Assembly: GCA_029834535.1 (NCBI GenBank)
Contig: JAQMWT010000143.1
Span: forward strand, 1 to 42,984
Length of the DNA stretch: 42,984 nt
Source: Chrysophaeum taylorii
Taxonomy: Eukaryota > Sar > Pelagophyceae > Pelagomonadales > Pelagomonadaceae
Direction: 5' to 3'
In this document: in pieces, positions 19,681 through 31,223 of the stretch
Layout of the letters: each line of letters opens with the position of its first letter
Numbering within the stretch: position 1 is the first letter of the stretch
Notes under the pieces: generated by a model
Seen by the model: the letters and a program-made list of their open reading frames with translations, nothing else
Database searches by the model: none
What the model was told of the DNA's origin: nothing
Program-made: the position numbers and the translations under genes

Positions 19681-20481
19681 CCTCTACGCCCTCGCAGATT
19701 GAACTCGGTGACGAGCGGAATCTGGATTAAACAAAACAAATGTCTGGCCAAAGACAAAAAGAAGTTGAGTTGTGAGGAGGCAGGAGGCGTGTGGTGAGAA
19801 GTGTGCGAGGTGCACGAGCGAGATAGAGAGGGGAGTAGCAGGTGAAGATGAGTGAGAAAAAGGGAAGGAGCGCAAAGTAGAAAGCGGAACAATTTGTAAG
19901 AGGTGACAAGGTGCGGAGGAGAACGCAACAAGAGGAGGTGAATAAGTTGGAAGGGGGAAAGTATCGAGCGCAAAGAAGAAATAAGTTGAAAGAAAATGCT
20001 AGATGGGCTAAGTGTGAAATATGGCGAATATAGTGCTAGAGGTCAGATCATCATCTTGTCCAGTGACTAATGAAAGAAGGATTGAAATGACAACATCGTG
20101 AAAATGATGCTATATGCAATGTGGACAGGAGAATTGTGATGTGACTAGAAATAAGCGAGTGTACTAGTATCATCGTGGAATACGAGAGTTGCATGCATTA
20201 TTAGGTCGTGGGTGTTCCATGATGTAGGACGACTGTGCGTGCGGTCTGATAAATCCTAAGTGGCGGAGGGATCCTCGTAGTAGAACGAGTGGTCAATCTA
20301 ATAGCAATGGCAGGATCAGAGGTCAAGCAGTCGTGAAGTGTACAGCAGACCAATGAGTGATCGAAAGGCGAATAACGAGAGTAGCCATAGGAATGAGATT
20401 CTATTGTGACTGAAGGTGGGCTAGCAAGGGTGCGACGATGTGACTGAGCGGCAGCGTTATCCCATGAAGAGATATGTACAT
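19681..20481. other. No gene seen
   Basis: Purine-rich plus strand (many GGAG/GAAG runs at 19740-19960), then unremarkable sequence. It may be the rest of the LTR of element M plus 3' sequence of the neighbouring element. Nothing further can be supported. Confidence 0.4.
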
Positions 20482-21829
20482 TTAACCAAGTCGCATGGTA
20501 AGGTAGTCATCCTTGCGACAACGAGTAATACGGAGGTGTTCCTGGAAGATGAGAGAACCAGAATTGCCTGTCACATACGTGTCGAAGCTGTCGTCCTGCG
20601 TACAGCGTAGTACAGCTGAAGCTAAACTATGAGTGTCTAAAATAACATGTGAATAATCATCGTGTAACGTTGATATCGGGATAAAGTCGTCTGGGGGTGG
20701 CCAATAAAGAAGGAACAAATCGGAAAGTAAGTTTGTAGCGGTTGAGTCTCGTGGGTAGTCCTGGATCTCGACTGTAGACCTGGGATTGTGGTCTGGTGGA
20801 GGCTTCCATTTGCTATCATCAAAAGATGATTGGACTGGGACTGAAGTTTGCGGGTGTATCTCGTATGATGGAGGATACAGACGTGTGTCCTGTGCAGAAG
20901 AGTCAGTCGTCAGGTGTAAATGCCTAAAGGCGATGGACTGTGCGAATACATTGTCCTTGCCTGTGGGAGAGCTGACTTCGAAGGTATGGTCGGAGTCGTA
21001 ACCTGTGTGTTCGACTCGAGGGTCATTTGCTATTCGGCAAAGTAGTCCTGTGTCGTGACAATCGACTGGTCCGTAACTCATTTCATGTCCGGAGTCGTTT
21101 TCACCAGAATCAAACTTCCCTTGATGTACAAGCGCGAGTGAGCGTGGTGCATCCTTTGTGAATTGTACAGTGACTGAACGTGGAGACATTCGACAGAAGG
21201 GTGGCGTCGATATGCGGGAGCTGTACAGTATACAACGCTGAGGGAGCGTATGTTTCAAGAGAGGAGGAATCTGTGGACGGACGATGTCCGACGAGTGAAT
21301 CTGATGTGAGACGATTGACATAGTGTGAAGACTGTCCGATAAGAGTGAGTCATGCGAGACTGTGGCTAGCAGCGAGTGTGCGGAAATAAAGACGGAGATA
21401 GGCATGGCAATTGACTTCCCTTTATTTAACACAACTGAGTGGGGCATGCGATGTGCGGCAGGGACAGTCGGTAGAATGCGGATAGCAGAGCTTGTGTCCA
21501 ACCTGTGGAGATTGGGGGTTATCCTCGCGGGTGCTGCGGGGAATATCGACTGGGTGCGAATCGCAATAGCAGCCGGTGAGCTCAGAGTTCTGCAAGGTGG
21601 AACCTGCAGTGTGAACGGAGAGGAGCGAGCCGGGTGCATTATAAGAGCATAATATGCGAGGGCAGTCTGAGCTGTGTCCGAAGTGGACTTCTGGCGGTAT
21701 TGTCGACAGATGCGAAACGTGAACAGAACTGGGCGATAAAGTCGCGTGAAGTGGTGCTGCAACCGAACCTTAGAGGTGCAGAGCTTCAACGTCAAGCATA
21801 GTGCTGGGAGGGGCGTTAGGCGAGGCGAG
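20482..21829 (-). pseudogene. Unrecognised Ser/Thr/Pro/His-rich ORF
   Basis: An open minus-strand frame running to a stop at 20482. The reading starts at 22122, but its first about 100 residues are SINE-derived sequence, so the true start is unknown. No domain is recognised. Composition resembles the ORFs at 22.4-26.9 kb, and it probably belongs to the same decayed element. Confidence 0.35.
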
Positions 21830-22176
21830 GAAGGGATTCTGCGCGCGACTATCAGTGAGACGGTGCCTGCTCGCCTCCCGGGCTGGCCGGTTAGCACCCG
21901 GAAAGTCCGCGCTGGGATGGGGTTCGCTCGGTTGGTCAGAACGCGACGGACAGGTCGATTGTTCGTGGACCAACACGTTCGGGGCCTGCGACGCTTTTGC
22001 ACGACCTCGCACAAGGCCGCGCGCGGTGGTGGTCCGCCATCAACCAGTCCTCGTCCCTCGCCTCTGCCCCACCTGTGTGATTTTCCTCTGAGATTCCGGA
22101 TCGGCTCCTGCCGGTCTGGCATGGCTCCCGTGCTCTGGCTCCCATGCCGCGGGTGAGGTCCGAAGTTAGTTAGTTA
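21830..22176 (+). mobile_element. (GTTA)n-tailed SINE-like repeat, diverged copy E
   Basis: Shares the GCCTCCCGGGC...GGCCGGTTAGCACCCGGAA block and the TCCGGATCGGCTCCTGCCGG...CATGGCTCCC 3' part, and ends GAAGTTAGTTAGTTAGTTTG. The middle differs strongly, so it is a separate subfamily. No target duplication was found. Confidence 0.55.
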
Positions 22177-22515
22177 GTTTGCTATCATTTAGTGGCGGGC
22201 ATTTGTTGCGCGAGACTGGCGATAACTGCGGCATGTGGCGTTGGCGTGACAAAAGTTCATTTGCATATGGCAGCATGCAGGGTGGAACTGAATGAGCTGT
22301 GACCTGAGGGGTGTAACCTGAAGGCTGACAGAAGAGCGTTGGAGGCTCGGAATTACATTAATGACGAAACTTAGTGTCATCACAAATCGTCGGGAGTTGA
22401 ATCGTCGCGAATCGCGTCGAAGCGGGGAGTAACGACGAGTGCTCATCCGGTCTTGTCATGTGACGGTGATCCTTAGGAAGAGGGACTTCAGAACGTGCCT
22501 TAAAGTTAGTTCCGA

Positions 22516-23571
22516 CAAGTGCAGGCCAGTAAGTTCACCTAGTCCCAATCTCTAACCTCAGCAAGTTCACCTGTTTCTGTTAAGTTCACCTAGTCCCAAT
22601 CTCTAACCCCAGCAAATTCGGCGTAAACCCAATATCTAACCCCAGTAAGTTCGGCGTAAACTCACACCCACTCTCCTTTGAGCTCGTCGCTCTCACCCCC
22701 GCCAATCTAAGCTGCTTTGATCCGCACAGCTAACCTTTTAGTTTACTCTAAAAGCCCCAGTAAGTTCACACTTGGTCTGAGTAAGTTCACCTGGTCACTA
22801 AGTTCACCTAGTCCCAATCTCCAACCTCAGTAAGTTCACCTGGTTCCAGTAAGTTCACCTGGTCCCAGTAAGTTAACCTATAGTGCGCGTGTAGACGCCG
22901 GGAGGGGGCTTATCGGTATTGCGCAGCACGTGTGGGGTAGGGTGGAGTCGTCGACCCAGAAGAGGATATCCTCGGGGTTGCCGATCGACAGAGAGCCACG
23001 TAGAGCTGGACGTGGCAGAAGACGGGCTTCGCCAAGAGGACGCCGACATCGCGGGGCGTCTGGCCCTGGCTCTTGTTGATCGTTTGGCGTCGGCGGGCCT
23101 TAAGGGATGCAGGTTGGAGGAGCCTCGGTGACAACGACACGATCGATCATGTATCTGGTACCGTTGCAGTGGCCGTGCGACGGGTCGAGGTTGCGAAGAC
23201 TTTAAGCTCGCGATCAAAGTCAGCATGCCGTTGGTTGTCAAGGAGTTGAAAACTCGACTGTTAAGAGCGAGGCGTCGGCTTCCGACCCAACCTAGTCGGC
23301 CGAAAAGAACTCCGACGCCTCGTCTTCGGGAAAAAGGCCGCGGTCATGCGCGCGTTGTCAGCATCGACAACATCGTTTCGACGGGGCGTGAGAATGGCGC
23401 GCTGAAAGAGCCGCCGCGGGTCGTGGAAACAGTCTGCGAGGTCGCCGTAGACGGCTTGGAGGATCAATGCCTGAATGGCTCGCGCGCCTACCTGATCCTT
23501 ACCCCAAATCGAGGGACAGACAGACAGACAGACAAACAAACAGACAAACATCTGTCGATTAGTAGTTAGGA
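22516..23571 (-). mobile_element. Helitron-like element, copy 3 (1,056 bp)
   Basis: Minus-strand orientation. It begins TCCTAACTACTAATCGACAG at 23571 and ends CTGCACTTG at 22516. The flanks read ...GGCTACA and TCGGAACT..., again A^T with no duplication. It contains the microsatellite, the helicase fragment and the AGGTGAACTTACTGG-type array in the same order as copies 1 and 2. Confidence 0.8.
22880..23515 (-). pseudogene. Helitron/PIF1-family helicase C-terminal fragment (copy 3)
   Basis: 'LFQRAILTPRRNDVVDADN' and 'TINKSQGQTPRDVGVLLA' followed by 'PVFCHVQLYVALCR'. Same limits and same missing parts as in copy 1; frames are broken. Confidence 0.8.
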
Positions 23572-25403
23572 TGTAGCCAGAGTACCCATAGGGGGCGTGA
23601 CTGATACGAGTCGTCGCGGGTCTTGTCGGCGGTGGAAAACGAATGCGCCCTCGTAATTTGAACTTGGTGAAATCTTCGAATTGCCGGTGAGGCGGAGAGA
23701 TAGCGGTTGCGGAATGAGCGCAGAACCGGGCGGCGGTCGGAGGGGGCGCGTAAGCGGTGACTGGGAAAGCAGTGTTGTGTTGAACCTGAAACAATAGATA
23801 ATCGGGTATCGTACTGTGCATCAAGCGATCGTGCATCTCAGTTGAGCGTGTGTGTACCATGAAGATGGCAATATGTGGGTAGTCTAAACCGAGAGGGGCG
23901 GCGAGCGTGCCGTCGCGAGTGCGCAGGTGCCTGTGCCGTGTCTAGGCTGTAGTCGGAATATGACGTGTGGCGTCATACAAGGCGATGGGAGCTGAATCAG
24001 ATGTGACGGGACTGGCTAACAGTGCCAGGAGCAGCATGTCGGGGGTAACGCTCAGAGATGAGGGTGGAACGCAGTCCACGTCGATCTTGGTTGCCATATA
24101 TGGCGATATGAGCGTAAACATCTGACATGAAGGAAATGCTTATGTCCCAAACGAGAATGCGGGTATAGTCACATGGGATGGTTGCTTCTTGTCGCTGCTG
24201 CAGTCAAGAGCTATGGAGGAAACCAATGGAGAAACCACGAGCATATGGGTAGCGTCTGGTGGCCAAGGTTCCTGTGGGATTGGCTGAGTTGGATCCAAAA
24301 TAGGGTTCCTGCTCGGAGATGACTCAATCGGTGCGAAGGGTGCGTGCTCGAGATCGAGGTCGTCCAGTAGGTGACATGGAGTGGTCGCGAAGGAGCGGTT
24401 TATTGACCTTGTATCAGAGGAGACCGAGGTGGTGCAGTGACCTGCCTGGCTGAAGTGGCCTTGCTGGTGACATACCGGCGGGTTCGCATAACTCTGGCGA
24501 GTGCTGACATTGGCTAGTGGCTGATCTGTAGTCGTGCAAGGGGGCGAGATCGTTCGTGCTGGCACGGATTGCAGCGGCAGGGGCGGGTCAGGTGCCCGGG
24601 AGGCTGAAAGGCGGCATTTGTCTTCCAGGGGCGAAGGAAGCGAGCGTTGCTGTAGCTTCAGTTCATCGTGATCGGATAGGCGCAATACGCTAGTGCGCGT
24701 AGTCGCGGTGCGCTTACCTGTGTCTTCATGATGTGCCTGTGCGTCCTGCAGTGGTGCTTCTGCGAGCGGGACATGTCTGAAGGACTGATCAATCGGATGG
24801 GGTGCGTCAGCTATGAGTGAGACAGGTGCCTGTAGCAGTGCAAGGTCGCGTGACTGGACGTATGCTTGGTTGAGCGATTGAACGTTGGACCTGAGCATTG
24901 TCTGCTCAGTATGGAACCGTGCTGTGCAGCTGGTTTGCATTGTCTCGTCTGCTACATCAATGGGCTGACTGGTGTAGCTGGCCGTTGTGGTCTTATCTTT
25001 CGTCTTTTCGTCCATGAGATACTGCGAGATAGTAGTCGTTGCTATGTGCGAGACGAGAGGTAGCTGTTGAGCAGCTGTGGGGAGCGCAATGCTTGCTTGG
25101 CTGGCAGTTCTCGTGGCTGGGGAGTTCCAGAGACATGGTCGCGTAGCGTCAGACGTCTTGGCGTTAGGGATTGCCATAAGGTGACTCATAAGTTCGAAGT
25201 CGGACGTCAGGAAATGCTTCGAAAGACCTGTGAGGTCACCAGTTGAAATACGCCCTCGTGAGGCGTGCGCGACTACGTGTAGGCGCGAGCGGCCTATGTT
25301 GGTGATTGGAAGGTCGTGAGACACATGGCGGCGCGGAGCGTCAGTGGAAAGGACAAGTGTCTCGGTGTCATAGGCGGTGACGCGGGGAGCATCGAGAAGC
25401 GGG

Positions 25404-26918
25404 TCATGCTCCAAGAGCAAAATCGCGTAGTGCAAGTGGTCCGAAATCAATGCCAAAAGGGGTGTGGCTCGCGGCTGACCTGTCTGCAAGGTAGTGCAGA
25501 TGGGTGCGTGAGCTGAGGTCCCGTGGGGGAGAATGTCCGGCCTGGGACACGTGGGGTCCAGTGGCGGGAAATCGAAAAGGGGGATCGCCGAAGGAGAGTG
25601 CGAGTTCGCTGGGGTCATAGTGCGTGAGTGCAGTAGAGCCAATGGCGATGGAGGGGTTAGTCATGCTGGGTGCATCCTCAATGACGGAGGTGCGGGGACC
25701 AGAGCGGCGAGTGCCATAGTGACCAGGGTTGCCCATAGGCGTGCATTGCATGTGAAGGTGCGGGCTTATGACGTGCGTCCTCAAATGAGGGGTGACGTGC
25801 CGAGCGATAAGACGCTGTTGAGGGAGGCATCGTGCGTGGTGATTGTGCATGTCTGCGGTGGAGCCGGCAGCTGGCATGGAACATTCGTCGTACATTCCTG
25901 TTATGCGAACATGCTGACAGAAGCGGCTCAGGTGGAGCGAGTCTGTGCAGTGCGCGCGGAGAATGTCGCCTGAGAGCGCAACATCGATTTTCCGGAGGCA
26001 TCGTAGGTGTGTGGCGTCCAGAAGAGAGCTACGCAAGTGGACGTAAAGGACCGAGGTGGTCGCAATATGAGCGTGCACAGTTTGCGGCTGATCGGAGCGT
26101 TCATAACTCTCGAAATCTGTGTCTGTGACTGCGGCCATGATGGAGGCTTGCCAAAAGCTTGGTCGCGGTGAGATGAAAGGGTCGGCATCCGAAAGGAATG
26201 CGTCCTCTGACTGATAGTTGAAGAGCGGGTGATCATGTGCTGCTACTGATGTTCGTGCGATGACATCCATCGAATCGCAACATGGTGATCGCAAATGGGT
26301 CCATGCAAACTGCTGAGCAGTGTCATCTTGTGCATCCGGCCCGGAAGGTGGATGGTGGGTGCAGCGTGAGCGTCGGTGAGCGGCAGTGCGTGTCTGTCTG
26401 CGGAGAGAGAAGACAGCGAGGTGGAACCAGCTCGAAGTGATCGGGAGCGACTGATCGGGAGATATCGAACAAGGCGGGAGTACCTGGTGAATCTGAGCTG
26501 ATACCTGCAGGTGCGGTGAGTTCCTGCGAGTATGGTGACCGTGGGACCGTTGACAGCGTGTCTTGTCCCTGTGGATGCGACATAGCGGGGGTGTTGCTGA
26601 TGGCGCGTGGGTCAGGTGGTTGCTCGGGAATGGTCGGGGAGACCATCTTCGAGATAAGTGAAGTTGGGCTTGCTTCTTCACTGTACGCATCAGACCAGGG
26701 GGCGGAATCCGAGAGGATGTCGTCAGTAGCCTGCGGCTCTGTTGCCTGGGGCATTGAAGACGTTGGGGCCATGGATCCTTGAGTGTGGTTGCCATAGTCG
26801 ATGTAGGCGTAATACTCGGGAACATCTCGAAGTGTCTTATTCTTTGACTTGTCGACCGTGGGAACGAGGTGGCCTGGCGTTCCGCCGGCAAGGCTGCTTC
26901 ATGGGCCGTTGTGCCCAA
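25404..26918 (-). pseudogene. Unrecognised ORF overlapping the upstream gag-like frame
   Basis: A 504-codon minus-strand frame. Its first half is probably a shadow of the frame at 26899-26323, but from about 26270 on it reads like a real protein ('FNYQSEDAFLSDADPF', 'RKIDVALSGDILRAH'). It passes into another frame near 25430, where the 25642-24140 ORF takes over. No domain recognised. Confidence 0.35.
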
Positions 26919-27165
26919 AGAGAGAAGAAGCCCTTGTGCATGTCATGGCAGCATGATGGTGATCATGACCATCAGGGAGAGAGCTGTCTGTTGATGATTC
27001 GGGATTTGTCGACTTATGGTCTTCGTTGTTGTGCTTCTTGGTTTCGCTTTGCACGTCGGCAGGGCTGCTGTCTGGGCCGTTGTGCCCAAAGAGAGAGGAA
27101 GCCCTTATGCATGCCGTGGCAGCGTGATGGTGGTGGTGACCATCGGGGAGAGAGCTCTCTTTTGC
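26890..27165 (-). repeat. Two long direct repeats coding a His-rich peptide
   Basis: Blocks at about 26895-26990 and 27060-27155 encode 'SLPDGH(D/H)HHHAA' followed by 'RASSLFGHNGP'. A weaker third copy ('PPDGHATYGHDGP') is coded near 28180. The repeats are in frame, indicating expansion within a protein-coding gene. Confidence 0.7.
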
Positions 27166-28734
27166 CAATTCCAAAGTTGTCGAATCTTGATCTTGGTGGG
27201 CTTGTTTCTGGGTGTAAATTTGCACGTTCCTTGTGTAACTTTGCACGTGAAGAACGTCGCCCGTGGTGGGGGTACGATCACCGGTGTTGGATGCGCGCCC
27301 TCGCAACTCGAGCGCGGGGATGTGGTCGAGTTGGTTTGAACCAGATGGCCAAGGAGGCGAGCGGGAGCAAAGGGGAACAGTGGGTGCCAGAGAGGTGAGG
27401 AGTGACATGGCAGAGGAGGAGGGGCCAGAGATGGCGGGGGGTTGAGGACAGAAAGGCGGAACGGGTGGTGCACCAGGAGAGCCGGGTCCGGGGCATCCGT
27501 GGAGATGGTGATGGTACGCGGGTAGGGGCGGGAGAGACGCATCGAAAAGGGTTTGGTCGGAAGGGGATGAGGGTAGGTGATGGGCGGAGGAACAGGGAGA
27601 AAGATGCAATGCAGCATATTGGGTTGGGTTGGTGGCATCCAAGGAGGCAAGGATGGTGTGGAGGACGGCGTGGGTTTCGTAATGGGAGTTGCGGATGTCA
27701 GCATGGGCATTGTCGAGTGCCTTGAGCTGGGCGTCCTTGAGATGGAGTTCAGCGTGGGTGGAGGCCAGTTCGCTGGCTTGGATGGCGAGCTTGGCGGTGG
27801 CGGAGGCTAAAGCGGCGTCGGCTATGGTGAGTTTGGCGGCTGTGGAGGACAAAGCGTTGTCCTTGAGGGTGAGCGTTGCCGTGGTTGCGGCCAGGTCGGC
27901 GGTTTGGGAATCGAGTGCAGCCCGAGTGGTGGCCAACTCGCGTGGGAGCGCAGACGAAGGTGCATGGGAACTTGGAGAAGGGATGTCGAGTGATGTTTGG
28001 GTGGTGACGGGAGAAGGGTCGTAGCCGTTGAGTGCGCAATCACGCGGTTGTAGGTGAAAATCGCGGGGGCATGGGTGGTCGAAAGATGGAGATCGGACAG
28101 GAGGGTCCGATGAGGGGGCGGCGGGAGCTTGAGCCGCGGAAGGGGATTGGGTAGCAATGGAAGTGCCGGGGCCGTCATGGCCGTAGGTGGCATGACCGTC
28201 GGGAGGGGAGTGGGTGTCGTGGTGAGTGGTTGGACGATGACATAGGGGAACTTGAAGAAGTGGTGAAGAGGGAGTCGCCGAAAATATGGAGGAAGGCTCC
28301 AGTGAATGAGGAGGAGGACCCGGTGGAGTAGGTGGAGTGAAGGGGGGGAATGAATGTTGGTGTTGGTTGTGGAGTATTCGATATCGTTGGTGTGATTTTC
28401 GAATAGGTGGGGTTGTGGTTAGGGTGACGATCGGGATGGTCGGTGTGGTGACCGGGGTGGTTGTTGCTTTGGGGGGTGGTCAGGGGTTGTGGTGGAGCAG
28501 AAGCGGCGGCTACAGCTGGAGGTGCTGCTGCGGCTGGAGGGGGGGTTCTGCTGTAAATGGCGGTGATCTGGTTATGCGTATGTTGGCGCAGCTGCCTAAG
28601 CATTGCGTTGTTTGCGGCTAGGGCAGCGTCGAACTGCAGTGGGGTTTGCAGCTGCGGGCGCTGCTGCTGAAACATTGCTCGGTGGGCAGCTAGGCGGGCA
28701 TCGTAGACGGCGAAGCTCGCGTTGAGTGCGTCGA

Positions 28735-28835
28735 GTGCGTCGTCGTCGAGTTCATCATCGTCGAGTTCACCATCGTCGAGTTCATCGTCGTCGAGTTCAT
28801 CCTCGTTGAGTTCGTCGTCGTCGATTTCGAGGGCA
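28735..28835 (-). repeat. 15-bp tandem repeat coding acidic pentapeptides
   Basis: Units of about GATGACGAACTCGAC code repeated D-D-E-L-D. At least six units, with small variants (G or A for one position). In frame in the gag-like ORF. Confidence 0.75.
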
Positions 28836-29185
28836 GAAAATGGTGATTGTCCATGTTCAATAACTTGTTGGACAGCAGGAGGGGGGTTGACCATCGAGAT
28901 GATCGGGTCTTGGGTCGCAACTTCGAGATAAGCTTGCTCGAGGGGGGTTTCCGTAAGAAGAGCTGGTGGGGAAGCCTGTTCAAGTTGCTCGTCCTGGTCG
29001 AGTTGCTCGTTCATAGCTTCGATTCTCGCGGAAAACGCAGCATTTTCGGCAGCTAAATTAGCGGCGAACCGAGCCTAGAAAGCATCGATATGTTGCGAGA
29101 TCCAGATCCAGAAAGTTTGTTCTTGTGGTGTAGCGGATTGCTTCGCGAGTTCCAGACTCGTGACTTTGGGGTCATGAGTCGCCAT

Positions 29186-29733
29186 GTTTTCGGGGTTGCG
29201 TTTACGCGATGTTGGTTGCTTTCACACTTTTGCACCAGTAGCAAGCGATCAGACTTGACTACAGTCTTAGAAACTTCAGGAACTTCAGGAGATTGCTCTT
29301 ACCTGGAAATCCTGGGTCTTTGTCCGATACGTCGATCGGGATCGATGTCTTTCGGAGGGACGTTTCTCTACCAGTACAGGACTGGGTCCAAACCTAGAGA
29401 ACAGTAAAAGTCACTGTGCCCCTGGTAGAGAATGATGGCAGTTGTAGTGCTGCCCTAACGCTCAGTCTCTAACGACACAAAGAGCAGCACGGTGTTCGAC
29501 ACAGCGATTTTGTTCGTGATTTGGGTGTGTGCATGTGTGTGTGTGGGGGGTGGGGGGGTTACTAACCCTAAATGGGATTTTGTACATCGAAAGAAGGAAT
29601 CAGCATGAATCCTCAGTACATACGTTTCAGTATAAAAGCAGGTGAAGGTGTCAGGATGACACCCCCCAAACTTTCAAGGTAACAGGCAGGGTAACAGGCA
29701 GACAAGTGGGGGGGGATGGACGTTACCGCCACT
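29186..29733 (-). repeat. Gypsy LTR and leader shared by two elements
   Basis: Begins at 29733 (AGTGGCGGTAACG, a mutated form of the TGTGGCAGTAACG start at 4401/6497) directly behind a polypurine tract. Contains the palindrome GGTGTCATCCTGACACC (29647-29663), a possible TATA-like TTTATACTG at about 29627-29635 and a (GT)n/G-rich run at 29520-29560. The leader continues to the gag-like ATG at 29185. The LTR end and primer site are not fixed. Confidence 0.55.
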
Positions 29734-29735
29734 GT

Positions 29736-29747
29736 AGCCCCCTACTT
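29736..29747 (-). promoter_or_regulatory. Polypurine tract before the Gypsy LTR
   Basis: AAGTAGGGGGCT on the minus strand, the same tract as at 6484-6493. It sits between the pol tail and the LTR. Confidence 0.65.
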
Positions 29748-30500
29748 GAGATGAGTCGTCCTCGACTTCAAGGGTGACGAAGGTCGCGCTCACAAATGGC
29801 ACGATAAGCTCGCTCAGCGACATCAACCGCGACTTTGTTGCTGTGGAGGCTGAAGTTACTGACAAGGACATCGATTTCATCGGGTCGGAAGTCAGTGACA
29901 CAAGGCTCACAGCAGTCCATACTCGTTCGGAGACGAGTGAAGCTACCCCCGTCATGGTCTTTGTATTCTGGTCTTAAACGTCGCTCGCCCAGAGGCTTGG
30001 TAGGATCGAAAACGCGAGGATCATCGCGCGGTCCCAGATCGGTGTAGTAGTGAAGTGCGACGGTATCATTGTCGTGATCATAATCCTCGTAGACTTCGGA
30101 TACGTAGATACGCTTCTTCCACACATTAGATCGTCCTTTGACCCTAAAGATCGCAAATTCGCCACGCTTGAAGCGGGTGCGATCGAGGGCTAATGCAGAG
30201 GGGCTGAAGAGGTGTCGATGGTCGGCACTTTCGGAGGCACAATCTGTTGCGCAGATACCACAACCGGTTCAGCACCGTCATCGTTGACGTCCTTAACTTC
30301 GTAAACGACTGGAGATATCTTCTTGGTGACAATGTATGGACCACGCCAAATAGGCCGCAACTTGTGACGCGTCTTAGGTATAAAACGCAGGACATAATCG
30401 CCAGGAGAGAGTTGGGTGTCCAGAGAGTTACACTATAATGTGTACGACGCTGGAGTTCCTCGCACCTCTTTTCACACTCCTACATGAAGGTTTCTCTCCG
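29748..30500 (-). pseudogene. Gypsy integrase C-terminal (GPY/F) domain and pol tail
   Basis: Minus strand: 'CEKRCEELQRRTHYSV', then 'LSPGDYVLRFIPKTRHKL' and 'RPIWRGPYIVTKKIS' followed by 'VYEVKDV'. This is the G-D-x-V-x-x and G-P-[YF]-x-V signature of Ty3/Gypsy integrase tails. After one stop and a frame change comes a charged tail ('DHDNDTVALHYYTDLG', 'DEIDVLVSNFSL') homologous to 6.2-6.48 kb. It ends at the polypurine tract. Truncated at about 30500, where Copia R begins on the other strand. Confidence 0.78.
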
Positions 30501-31223
30501 TAATACGGCTTTCCCTCATACCTTCTCTCTTACTTACCCTTCCGCAATTATTTATTCCAAGACTATGAAGATCTCCGTCTGAAGCTCTCTTCCAACAAGG
30601 AGAAGTCTACCAGGTGCGTACCGTTAGGTACGGGGTTTTCTGCTTAATTAGCTGAAGCTTCGTTCCTAGTTGTCAGCGTAAAAGCTTCTATGGGACCTAA
30701 TGTCCTTAAGGAGTTAGGGCCAAAATCCCTACCTTGTGTTGTTGCATGAGACAAGCGGAATGGTCTGTGCACGCCAAAGACCGCACGCGGTCTCTACCAT
30801 GTACCCGGAGAGGGTCAAATCTCTCCATGTTATGGGCCCAGCTGCGTAGGTGTGTCAGCCCAACTGTGTTGTGCGTATAATGAAGTGATCATTTTACGCC
30901 TGATTACGAGTACAACGCGACAATGTGTTTGGCGGTGGTCTACCGTACATATTTGTTATGCGACGGTGCGTGCCCACCAGTTAAGTTGGTTCGTGGCCGA
31001 GTTGGGTCTGCCATTGGTCACGTGCACTCACATAACTAATAAAATTAAATTTTCCTACACAAGCTGCGGAAACTTGTGTGGGTTTTTCCCTCCATTCCCC
31101 AACAAAAGACTGACTGCTAGAGAATTAATCCGTTCTTCAGTCTCAAGTCACCATGTTTAAATGGCATGTTGATTTGTTTGGTCTTGTAAATAAATCCACG
31201 TTTAAATATAGCGTACTGTACAT
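30501..31223 (+). repeat. 5' LTR plus leader of Copia R
   Basis: Begins TAATACGGCTTTCCCTC (TGAATACGG... in copy L), so the first TG is damaged. Homologous to 12403-11675 along its length. Hairpin CGTACC-GTTA-GGTACG at 30617-30632, followed by GGGGTTTTCT. The gag ATG is at 31224. Confidence 0.7.

Larger units (their letters stand above)
22358..25642 (-). pseudogene. Unrecognised long ORF of the 20-29 kb element, interrupted by a Helitron
   Basis: Open pieces 25642-24140 (500 codons) and 23860-23572 on the minus strand. The latter continues in frame across the Helitron-like insertion (22516-23571) to a stop at 22358: leaving the insertion out gives '...YSGYIGTN...'. Rich in Ser, Thr, Pro, His and Gln; no domain recognised. 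Open over long distances, so once coding. Position behind a gag-like region suggests part of a large LTR-element polyprotein, but there is no PR, RT or IN motif to prove it. Confidence 0.4.
26323..29185 (-). pseudogene. Gag-like, repeat-rich ORF behind the Gypsy LTR
   Basis: ATG 29185 ('MATHDPKVTSLELAKQ') follows the leader. One stop (near 29077) interrupts the N-terminal helical part. Then come the acidic (D/E)LDDD repeats, an Ala/Pro-rich stretch, a frame change near 28250, a long Ala/Leu/Thr coiled coil (27950-27700, 'AKLTIADAALASATAKLAI') and two His-rich repeats. After a TGA at 26899 the same frame stays open to 26323, with 'RDVPEYYAYIDYGNHTQG'. Position right behind LTR and leader, and the coiled-coil make-up, suggest Gag; no CCHC motif was seen. 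Confidence 0.5.

Noticed and set aside
21000..21060. 'HDTGLLCRIAND' as an aspartic protease site in the 20482-21829 ORF
   Set aside because: Lacks the hydrophobic run before and the Ala-Ser after D-T-G; no second protease landmark.
26742..27398. Long plus-strand ORF of 218 codons, and similar plus-strand ORFs at 25.5-28.7 kb
   Set aside because: Shadows of the repeat-rich minus-strand frames; Cys/Arg/Trp-rich composition without domains.
30852..31160. 102-codon ORF in the Copia R LTR, matched by 12049-11852
   Set aside because: Similarity follows from LTR homology; codon positions show no special conservation and no domain is seen.
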